This document shows, in pieces, positions 55,217-64,000 of a stretch of DNA of 64,000 nucleotides. Each line of letters starts with the position of its first letter. Positions within the stretch are counted from its first letter, which is position 1. The translations under genes were made by a program, and so were the position numbers. Origin of the DNA: Piezodorus guildinii (taxonomy: Eukaryota; Arthropoda; Insecta; Hemiptera; Pentatomidae); assembly GCA_023052935.1 (NCBI GenBank), contig CM041292.1, forward strand, positions 108,865,906 to 108,929,905, in the 5' to 3' direction. Under the pieces are notes generated by a model, which had not been told where the DNA came from, made no database searches, and was given only the letters and a program-made list of their open reading frames with translations.

Positions 55217-56060
55217 AAGTTGTAGAACACTCCTTGAATAGACTTTTCAGTATATGTAATCTTACTTAAATTATAAATAGCACAGATTACTCAGGGCGTA
55301 ATATTTCTTTTTTATTTATTTATTTTATTTTTTTATAAAATAAAGCACCGCTTTGATCACCTAGACAAGAAAAGTTTTATCTTTGATGTCTGTTAATCCA
55401 AATAGTCTACATTCCGTCCTTAAGGTTATAGTTGGTATTTTCGATGGTCGTTCTTATCATAGCTGTTCAAAAAATTTCTGACATTACATCTCGGGATTAA
55501 TATTATGTAAGTAATTTTTACAACAGTAACAATATGTCGTTTAGGCAAAGAGTGCTAGAGTGTAAACGGAGTATTTTCCCTGAATAATACGTTTTGTTAT
55601 ATTTATTTATAGTAGTCTATAGTAGTTTTGTTAGATTTTTAGAAGTTCATAAATCGATAAAAACAATAAGTTGTTCAACGTGCCGAAATTTAGATTTTAA
55701 TTTATCCAGATTTTGTGGTATTTTACTGTCTGAAAAACAACTATAAATAAATATTTTTAGCTTATTAGATCAAATGATGACCACAGTATGTATTCAAATG
55801 TAATATAAAAATGACGGTTGTGGAAAATAAGATGGAACACATTTCTATGATTTTCTTTTATGATCTTGTTTTTATTGATTTTTTCTTTTAGTCCCTTTAA
55901 CAAATTAGACGAGGCTGTTTAGAAAATCGTAACCTTAAATCCACGAAATTTCAGGTAAATATGCCTCAATTTTGAATGAAATTGTCTCCATTTTTATAAC
56001 CCAACTACCTCGAAAACTATACTATTTATAAATAGAATAAATAAGAGAGTTGAGCCTGAG
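55217..56060. other. AT-rich intergenic sequence
   Basis: No gene seen. Confidence 0.3.
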
Positions 56061-56069
56061 ATAAACTTG

Positions 56070-56140
56070 TATAGTCCCACAGATCTTTAACGGAGAGGTC
56101 GGCAAAGGTCACGGGTTCAACTCTCATGCTTTACGAGCAA
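56070..56140 (+). repeat. tRNA-like sequence
   Basis: B-box-like GGGTTCAACTCTC preceded by a weak A-box-like TAGTCCCACAG. No cloverleaf is evident. Probably a SINE or tRNA relic. Confidence 0.3.
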
Positions 56141-56254
56141 TTCACAGCGCATCTTATTTCAATTGTTTTTGTTTTTTTTCAACCCAATTTTAAATAAAGT
56201 TAGAGTTGAATAAAGGTTAAAGAATTACTTTGAATTTCGATGGAAACATATAAT

Positions 56255-56513
56255 ATGTTTCAGATTGAATAAAATATCAATAAAATTATTGTCTACGGCA
56301 ATCACTTAGTTTTATTCCCATTTCATCTCTCTTCATTACCTTGTACAACTTTGTATATGAGATAAAATATTTTCTGAAATCTTTAGTTTTCCAACGGTAT
56401 ATTTTAGATCTATATCACTATTGCTATGCTACAAATAAATAAAATAATATCTTTATTCGTTTCTCCTTCAGTTGCTTATCAAATTAGTTCATCTTGTATT
56501 AACTTCGTTACTG

Positions 56514-56544
<31 letters not shown>

Positions 56545-56618
56545 TGATAACAAATTAATAAAACGGCCAACTTTATTGAATCTACACAATTAAGGATACT
56601 TTAAATGAAAATTTTACT
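56255..56618 (-). repeat. Family A repeat, partial copy
   Basis: AATCACTTAGTTTTATTCCC, ACAACTTTGTATATGAGATA and TCTTTAGTTTTCCAACGGTA blocks. A T-run (about 56515-56539) interrupts it. Confidence 0.65.
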
Positions 56619-56708
56619 TTGACTCCCAGCACCTCTCTTTTTGCCGCGTCACAGGTTGAGAACCAGCGGAAGCTGGGTGAGGGCGTTATTATACCGCATT
56701 TGGGAGAA
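56619..56708 (-). mobile_element. Jockey-like 3' UTR scrap
   Basis: Complement reads GACGCGGCAAAAAGAGAGGTGC-like sequence corresponding to 39945-40035 of the long Jockey copy. Confidence 0.5.
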
Positions 56709-56821
56709 TCTGGCCAGCGCCAACTACTTTAATACTTAGAGATAATAATAAAATAAATTAAAGCACATCTTTTAAATCGAATGGGTTGAAATTCAGTACA
56801 TTGGCGTTTATCTCTTGACAT

Positions 56822-56955
56822 TTGAGACGCTACTTTCCAAAAGATGCTAAGGGATATTTTTTACGAAGTGAAGATTTGATGTATTTGTATTCCAAACGTT
56901 TAGTTTCATCGAAATCTGTAATCTCATTATTATCTAATCTAATTATAACTAACAG
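56822..56955. mobile_element. 387-bp inverted-repeat element, truncated copy 3
   Basis: TTTGAGACG then CTTTCCAAAAGATGCTAAGG and GATATTTTTTACGAAGTGAA match the left third of the copies at 5078 and 9056. The right end is missing where family A begins. Confidence 0.65.
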
Positions 56956-56959
56956 GCAT

Positions 56960-57490
56960 TGAATAGTCTGAAAGGGCTTAAATACCGATATTGTGAATTT
57001 TCTTCTTTTAAAGTACCTTTAATTTTGTATATTTTAAAAAAATAGGCACGTCAACTTATTAGGATTGATAAATAACGGTTTAATATGCAAGCTGATAAAC
57101 AACCTGAGGAGAAAAGTGCAAACATATTTTTTTATTTGATTTTTAATTTTTTGAACATGAAAACAGAAATATAGATGTATAATATATCGTTGGAAAGCTA
57201 AAGATTTTAGAAAAAATACTATAATATACACAAAATTCTAAAAGTTAACGGAGGGTGATGAAATGCCGATAAAACTAACTTCTTAAATTGAATTTAACAA
57301 CGGAGGTAAGTAGTGTACTGATTGTTCTATATATAGATATAATTGATTATTTAATAAAACACATGTTTCCATTGAAATTCAATTTAATCAATTCTTTAGC
57401 GATTTATTTTTATATCTAAATGTATTTCAAAATACTTAAATTTATTTTAACAACGGAGGTAAGTGAAAGTCGGTAGTCCCTCCAGATTTT
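56960..57490 (+). repeat. Family A repeat, partial copy
   Basis: From the TCTGAAAGGGCTTAAATACC block to AACGGAGGTAAGTGAAAGTC and CCAGATTTTTTATTTTAG. The region 57280-57310 carries a second AACGGAGGTAAGT, suggesting an internal duplication or two overlapping copies. Confidence 0.65.
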
Positions 57491-59105
57491 TTATTTTAGT
57501 GAAAATACCTCTTCAGTAACGGGGTTCTGCTGCCATGGATTTTTTCTTTATTTTTATAATAAAGCGCATAATAAGTACTAGTTTGTCACATTTATTCAAA
57601 ATCAAAACGACCGACGGATTTATGTCGTCGTTTACGGAAACCTTTGTTCAGATAAAAATGAAGGTGTCATTTCGGGTGTCTAATTGACTTAACAATGGGT
57701 GCTTGTGTAGCGTGTAATGGACAAGGCCCGGCAATTGTAGGAAGTGCTAAACAAAAAGAAATAACCCGCGCGAGAAGTAACTTTTAAGCACCACATCAAC
57801 AGGTAATGCGGGGCTTTCAAGCAGGTAATGTCAGCGACAATTGCACCATCTTTCTTCCACCGGACCCAAATAACTCCTTCGGGAAGTGAAAAATTCACCA
57901 CCTAGAAGCGAGATAAAATTTACTGAGACTAAATCTTTTCTATGGTTTGCTTCTTTCTACTTTTGCTTGATAAATGATATTTCACTATATTTATCGATTT
58001 TTTTGTCATTCCTAAATTTATTTATTAAAAAACACTGCAAATTATTACAAATTTCCAAATAATTATATTAGGTTATAACTGTTTATAGGCAATCAAATAA
58101 TATGAAAAGCTGTGAAATGTTAATTGTAGGTTCCCCTTTATGTCTAAATGAGCATTAGGCTAAGTTTGAGAAAATCTCTTCTCTAAGTATTTGAAAAAAG
58201 TAAGATTGAAAAGAATATTTTTAAAACATTAAATTATGTTTAAAGGTGTGATTACTAGCTATTGTTAATGTAATTTGAAGGAATAAGTGTAAGATCCGAT
58301 ATTTAATAATAACACTGTGTTTATGTACATAGAAATAGTTAATAGAGTAACTGATAGTCCGATAGTGAAATTATTTCTATTACACCTACTCTTACAGTGC
58401 ATAATATACATTTACATGTTGCTAAGTCGTAAATCGTTGTGACAATTTTTTTTGTTTTTAATTTAATTCAATGTGAATAGCAATATAAAGTTAAATAATA
58501 TACCGTTTGAGTTAGGATATTACATGTTATTTATTACTTAATGCGACCTTTCTCTTGTTAGTTGAAAATTTACAAAGTTTCAAATAGAGGTTTTCTTTGA
58601 TCTCATTAATATATTTTCTTTTAACTTCAACTACGTTACTTGCTTTCATCCATAAATAAGTAGTTCTTCCATGTATTTTTTCCCTACTTAACTGTAGCCA
58701 GTAGAAGAATTTATTTCTAGAGATTGTACAAACGGTAATGGAAATAATAGGACAATCAGTAATCCTAGTCCAATTGAAAGGAAAGAAGGCTTGAAAGCTT
58801 AGGAAAAACCTTTAACCAGATGAAAGAGAAGATACTAGGAGCATCTGAATGTATTATCAGAAGACAATTTTTCTAAAAAAAATAAACTGGAATTAAAAAT
58901 GAACCTCGATGTAATATAATTTTACATAAACAGAAAGACTCATGGATTTTGTGAAATTAAAATCATTAGGAACTTTTGAATAAACGTAGAGATAAAAAAA
59001 CGTCAATTAAATTACTTATATTTTCGATAGAAATATGCGTTTCATTAAATCTGTGCTCAGATGGCAAAATGTTATCAGTCACTTTTTTTTTTTAATTTTA
59101 CAGGA
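57491..59105. other. Mostly unique AT-rich sequence
   Basis: 57600-57905 is more GC-rich than its surroundings and not repeated in the window (possible conserved non-coding sequence). No gene seen. Confidence 0.3.
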
Positions 59106-59106
59106 C

Positions 59107-59345
59107 AGAGGGAGCGGCGTGGTCTTGTGGGTAGAGCGCTAGACTACTGTGCTTCGGGTCCTGGGTTCGAATCCCGGCTATGATAGAATATTATTTATTC
59201 TGTTATTTCAGCCGGGCGTCGACCCTGGGGTATGGAGACCCTCCAGGGGCACACCCACCTCTGTAAATTGGTTACCCGAAAATGGGGAAAAACCTGGCGG
59301 TGTGTCAGGTTTTTCAAATTCATGCCATGAAAAATCAGGAAGTTA
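59107..59345 (+). mobile_element. tRNA-derived SINE (family S1), best copy
   Basis: Head: GCGTGGTCTTGTGGGTAGAG (A box) and GGGTTCGAATCCCGG (B box), like a tRNA but without a proper acceptor stem. Body: TATTATTTATTCTGTTATTT, GACCCTGGGGTATGGAGACC, then GAAAAACCTGGCGGTGTGTC. Four copies or pieces lie in the window. Confidence 0.85.
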
Positions 59346-61967
59346 ATTCACATGAATAAATTACCAATATTTATGAAAATTAATTGGCTTATACTTACGA
59401 TCAATGTACATAGAAAATATCACTTTAACATAATCAATAACAACTGTTTTTCCAGCAGTTTCTCGTCTTAAGTTTTGCTACCTGATTTTTTATTTCTTGT
59501 TCTATCTTTATGTTATGATATTATATTTTAAAATGAAAATACAAGTCAGACTAATTAATTTTTTTTTTAAATTAGCATGTAACATGAAGTTTATTGAATA
59601 GTGTATTAAATTTCACACGGATTCCTTTTCATCAATTATTCGAATTCTGCAACATCTTCACTGGTTTGCAGGTTTTTTAAACTTCTTCATAAAATGTCTT
59701 CAATTAGGAATAAAAGATATTACAAAACTTTTCTTTTCTTTTTCATTTTTCAAAGGGATAACGGATAGTGGCCCATCATATGAGAACAGTATGGTGATGG
59801 CATTCAACGATAGTGACCTTCCGCTTTTCTGTTTCCGGAAATCTATGATCTGAAATTCCATTGATTCGTCCAGGGTATACGGTATTTCATTGCTCCAAAT
59901 ATATATATACACCCTAAAGGGTAGAGGCGGATAAACAAATAAAATAAAACACTTAATGAAAAGGAAAATCTTACGGCGATAACTGCAAAAACAAATTTTT
60001 TGGGCAAGCATAAGGGAGTTCAAAGAGTAAACACCAGATGATGAAGTATATGTGAGGATTAAAGCACCCAGCCATTACCATTGTTCACTTTCGGTAATTT
60101 TTGTTTGTTTGTTTAGGTTTTAACACTTCAAGGTCCTCAACGCCAGTATTTAATATGCATATTTAACCTTTATAAGGAAAAAGGGCTGCCGAGTAAAAAA
60201 GTATGAGTGTGTTAGCCGCGTATGTCCTCTTTCGACCATTTAGACTCTGGTACAACTGGGGATCTATATTTGAATGTACGAGATATGTCGTTATTAGTTT
60301 AGTTCATTACTTTTGGAATGAAGAAAGAATATTTCACTTTTTATCTTAAATTAAATAATAAAAAAAATGTTTAAAGCAAATTAAAATTATTATAACTTGT
60401 TTTTTTGAGCCTTATCGGAGCTCGTAGGCAGTATGAGTCGTGAAGAAATAAATGAAACATAGAACCGCAACTGAAACCAGATACTGGATCCACAATGGTT
60501 CCTTGGGAGGCTAATAATTTCATAAATACTATTTAAGATTCACAATATCTCTTTACATCGTGAATTTATATAATTTAAACACTGAAGGACACTAAGCTGT
60601 GATAGATAAATATGAACCTTTTTTTAAATGAATCCTCTTCATGACAACATTAGGATATCATAAATTTGCTGTTGACATTTTACAGTGTTGCTGCCTGAGG
60701 GTGAAATTGGACCAAGACCGAAATGACGAGAGGACAAATAGATGTACTGGGGCGGTACAAGAGCTAATTGGTCGTTTGTCCGGGGCCAGCGGGGGTATTA
60801 GGGCCACTAAATCTAATTCCCACTCGCTACACGGCCTCCTCTTCATGGCTTCATTTACATCTCCAGCCCCTCTTAATCATCTCCAGCTTCCGTTCCCCAA
60901 TTCCATAAATCGATAAAAATTGAAGTGAGGACATCCCACCATCCCCATCCCTGAACTGGCAGATCTGTGCAAGGGCCACTATTCTGTATAGAACAAACTA
61001 TTTTAATCGAAATGCATTCTCTACAAGCTGATTCTAAACCTTGGATAAAATAAAATTTATAAAACCCATGAAGGTCTTATTTTTAGTGGCTGTTGTAGCC
61101 AAATAGCTATAGAATAGATAAATATACATTTTATAAATATACTATATACAGGAGCTATTGCAATAGAAGATCCAAAGAGACGGAAAACTTTTATTTTGCA
61201 GGAGGGAGGAAATTGGTATAGTTAAGTTAAACAAGACAATAAATCCCGTTAGTTACCAATTGTATGACTTATTATTACCAATGTTGAACAATTTAAATCG
61301 ATCAAGAAAAACAATAAATAAATAATAACCTTATTCTAAAAAAATGAGGTTTGAAAGGTGATATGTAGAATCCAATGAACGATCAAAAAATCCATCTTGT
61401 TTGTTTGTCATCTACGGTTTTTCTCTATAACTATGGAGTCCTTTCCCTCCTATTCTCCTGATACCATCGTCATAGGGAACTTGAACTTAATATCAGCCGT
61501 CAGTTTCAAAATTCGATATATTTTTGGTCCATTAACAGTTAAATTTGAATATGGGAAAAAGAAATGTTCAAATCTGGACATCAAGGATTTTTAAAAATAT
61601 ATAAACCTATATAGTAGAATATAACAGATGTTAAAGAACAGATCCATTTTAACCGCCCAAGTGTAAAAAATTTAGTATAGTTTCACTTATGAGCCTTGTT
61701 ATATTTAGAATGTATATATTATATCTTGTGCTTATCATATTTGGAAGTAATAAACCGTCGTATAATGTGAAATGTTTTCTTGCAAGAATGGGAAGATAAA
61801 CAATCTATTCGTTCAGTAAACCGGAATAAATTTCAACCCGTTCAGTTTGACCGCTTTGTTTCCATGTTAAAATAGAGCAAAAAAGAACCCTTTTCGTCTT
61901 CAATATGAATGATCTTGACCTCATTACATATAGATCTGGTACTGTTTCTAAGCCATGGGACGTGCAA
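59346..61967. other. Mostly unique sequence, no gene accepted
   Basis: Includes a minus-strand frame at 59700-60023 whose C-terminal part (NEIPYTLDESMEFQIIDFRK) looks protein-like but is unrecognised, and a GC-richer block at 60640-60930 with no repeat match. Neither has clear splice or start signals. Confidence 0.3.
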
Positions 61968-62160
61968 TGAGGTGATCAGGCCTAGACCACACTCAGCCCC
62001 AGGTTTTTCTCCATTTTTTGGTAAACACTCTAGCAAGGCTGGATCAGCCCCGGAGGGTCCCTATACCCTGGAGTCACCTCCTCCCCCTCCCGGCTGAAAT
62101 AACAGGATAAATAATATTCTCCCACAGCCAGGATTCCAGCCCAAGAATCCGAGAATAGAA
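61968..62160 (-). mobile_element. tRNA-derived SINE (family S1), 5'-damaged copy
   Basis: Complement contains CAGGGTATAGGGACCCTCCG, TATTATTTATCCTGTTATTT and a damaged B box (GGGCTGGAATCC). The A-box end is missing or mutated. Confidence 0.75.
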
Positions 62161-62344
62161 GACTAGTGTATTTCTTGTAACATTAACAAATTATAAACGA
62201 TAATTTCCTGAATAAAATATTAACATATTTATTATGATTTATAGAGAGTTGTTTTATAAAAGAAAACTAAATTTCCACATCACTTTGCCAAAAATACCAT
62301 TACAAATTGTAAGGAAGCAAAAGAGAGGAGAATACATATATGTA

Positions 62345-64000
62345 ATATAGAATACAGAGGGGAAGACCGAATCCTCTGCTTACCCTCATAAATAAAGACC
62401 TTAGGGCAAATATAAAAAAGGACCTTAAGAAACATAATGAAAATAAGATAACTGAAATTTTGGAAATGAACAAATCCTTTAAAAAATTAAAATTTGAACT
62501 AAATGAAGGTTAACACTGGCCAGCGAGTTACAAAAACAATCTAGGAAAGGAGGTGAGCAACAGAGGCGACATGATCGACTTGGCAACAAAATACTACCAA
62601 GAATTATATAATGCTGAAGAAGGAAAAGTATTTAAAAGAACCAAAAAAACAATAAGGATTGAAAATTCTGTTCCTGTAATAGTGAAATCAGAAGTGGAAA
62701 GTTTAATTAAATCACTGAAGTGCTCAAAAAGCCCAGGCCAAGATGGTATTACAAATGAAATCCTGAAAGCTGGAGGAGAAGACCTAACAGCTCTATTATG
62801 CATTTTTTTTCAATAAAGTTCTAGAAGAAGAAGAAATCCCAACAGACTGGAAAATATCAAAAATTGTTTTGCTTCACAAAAAAGGGGATAAAACTAAATT
62901 AAATAATTTCAGACCAATATCATTGAGTGCTACTATAGGAAAAGATTTTACAAAAATTATTCAAACCAGACTTACAAAGACAATAGATGAAAATTTACCT
63001 TCGGACCAAGCAGGCTTTAGGAAGGGGATGTCTACAATAGATCATTTACACACTGTCAACCAAATCATAGAAAAAAGTAAAGAATATAATTTAAATTTAT
63101 ATCTCATATTTGTGGACTTCTCCAAAGCATTTGACAGTATATATCATAGCAGCATTATAACAGCTCTCAAGTCAATAGGTATCGAGGAAAAATATATTTC
63201 TATAATAAAGCAATTATATACTGACAATAAAGCATTTATATTTAGCGACAAAAAAGGCAAGGAGTTTCCAATCAAGAGGGGAGTCAGGCAAGGTGATGCA
63301 CTATCACCACAGCTGTTTAGTATAGTTCTGGAACTTATTCTAAAGGAGATGGAATGGCAACAATATGGGATAAATATAAATGTGTCAACAAAAAAAAATA
63401 CTTAAATATGCTGATGATGTGCTACTGATTTCCAGAAAAGAAGAAGAGATAGTGACAATGCTGCAACAACTTAGGTATAGAAGTGCACAACACGGGCTGT
63501 CATTGAACTTGGCAAAGACTAAAATAATCACCAGCTCCGGTGTTGCAAAAGTCAAAACAGATCTTCCTGAAATAGGTGTAGTAGAAGAAATCAGATATCT
63601 AGGACAAGTAATATTTTTTAAAGATAGACAGTCTATTGAGATCCAAACAAGGACAGCTATGGCTTGGCGAAAATATTGGAGTTTAAGGATGGTTATGAAG
63701 AACAATATCAGCCAGCCTTCAAAAACGTTAGCCTTCAATAGCTGTATTTTTCCTGTTCTATCTTATGGATGCCAAACATGGTCCCTCAACACGCTTCATG
63801 AGAGAAAAATTATAACATGTATAAGAGCAATGGAGAGGAGCATGTTAGGCATAAGGAAAAGCCAAAAGCTAAACAGCCAAACAATAAGAAAGGTTAGTGG
63901 TGTCACTGATGCAATAACATTTGTGAAAAAGATGAAATGGCAATGGGCTGGCCATCTAATGAGGAAAAATGATAAAAACTGGGCGAAAATACTGACTGAG
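62345..64000 (+). mobile_element. RTE-like LINE, 5'-truncated, continues past the window
   Basis: LINE RT region starting in the linker before RT and running to the last base. Distinct subfamily from the copy at 10.7-12.9 kb. Confidence 0.85.
62349..64000 (+). pseudogene. RTE-like reverse transcriptase, two homopolymer frameshifts and one stop
   Basis: The linker LLTLINKDLRANIKK has an in-frame TAA near 62511. After KSPGQDGITNEILKAGGE a frameshift falls in an eight-T run (62803-62810). The frame continues with IVLLHKKGDKTKLNNFRPIS, QAGFRKGMSTIDHLH, FVDFSKAFDS (palm A) and GVRQGDALSPQLF. A second shift falls in a nine-A run (63390-63398), directly before LKYADDVLLIS (YADD at 63407-63418). The thumb and WAGHLMRKNDKNW region follow to the window end. 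Catalytic residues are intact. The homopolymer positions leave open that the shifts are sequence errors. Confidence 0.85.

Noticed and set aside
57689..57901. Minus-strand 70-codon ORF
   Set aside because: No recognisable protein features; kept only as a possible non-coding block.
59112..59184. Functional tRNA gene
   Set aside because: Good A and B boxes but no acceptor stem pairing, and it continues into a repeated SINE body with other copies at 25.5, 51.6 and 62.0 kb.

Overview
This window is AT-rich eukaryotic DNA, almost certainly arthropod and most likely insect. It is built mostly from transposable elements and their debris: RTE-like, Jockey-like, I-like and CR1-like non-LTR retrotransposons, a small Ty3/gypsy LTR element, a mariner, piggyBac-like and PIF/Harbinger-like DNA elements, tRNA-derived SINEs and AT microsatellites. 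No complete host gene can be recognised. Two short open stretches (41416-41771 on the minus strand, with consensus splice sites at both ends, and 26679-26951 on the plus strand, GC-rich) could be host exons but match nothing I know. Species cannot be told from the sequence.

Layout. 1-7.7 kb: Jockey 3' scraps, a tRNA-derived SINE (S2) and the first copy of a 387-bp inverted-repeat element. 7.74-9.53 kb: a piggyBac-like element with TTAA duplications carrying a nested second 387-bp copy. 10.0-13.1 kb: a copy of an uncharacterised high-copy repeat (family A here) split by a young 5'-truncated RTE-like element with an uninterrupted 700-codon reverse transcriptase frame. 13.6-14.9 kb: a CR1-like 3' end with internal tandem repeats. 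15.2-19.3 kb: a Foldback-like giant palindrome whose arms are made of nested tandem arrays; this is the most unusual structure in the window. 19.3-22.2 kb: an I-type RT/RNase H pseudogene and a Jockey-type pseudogene. 22.9-26.9 kb: a second family A copy, tRNA-like and hammerhead-like fragments, and the GC-rich open stretch. 27.4-29.5 kb: a small gypsy element with nearly identical LTRs whose RT, RNase H and most of its integrase are deleted in frame. 30-35.4 kb: Jockey scraps, a perfect Harbinger-like MITE and another family A copy. 35.6-40.4 kb: a near full-length Jockey element (Gag, endonuclease, RT) broken by frameshifts and stops. 40.4-45.5 kb: an RTE-like pseudogene, the possible exon, an I-type RNase H pseudogene, Jockey debris and a SINE-end hairpin. 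46-48.9 kb: several family A copies, one holding a 198-bp insertion with a hammerhead-like core and a perfect 13-bp target duplication. 49-57.5 kb: low-complexity AT DNA, an old direct duplication, SINEs, an RTE-like pseudogene with a mutated catalytic motif, an internally deleted mariner and more family A. 57.5-62.3 kb: mostly unique sequence with two SINEs. 62.3-64 kb: an RTE-like RT running off the window end.

There is no operon or pathway. The useful relations are nesting (which element sits in which) and dependence of deleted elements on enzymes supplied in trans. Coordinates of degenerate repeat edges are approximate, and family A, S1, S2 and S3 are names used only in this report.
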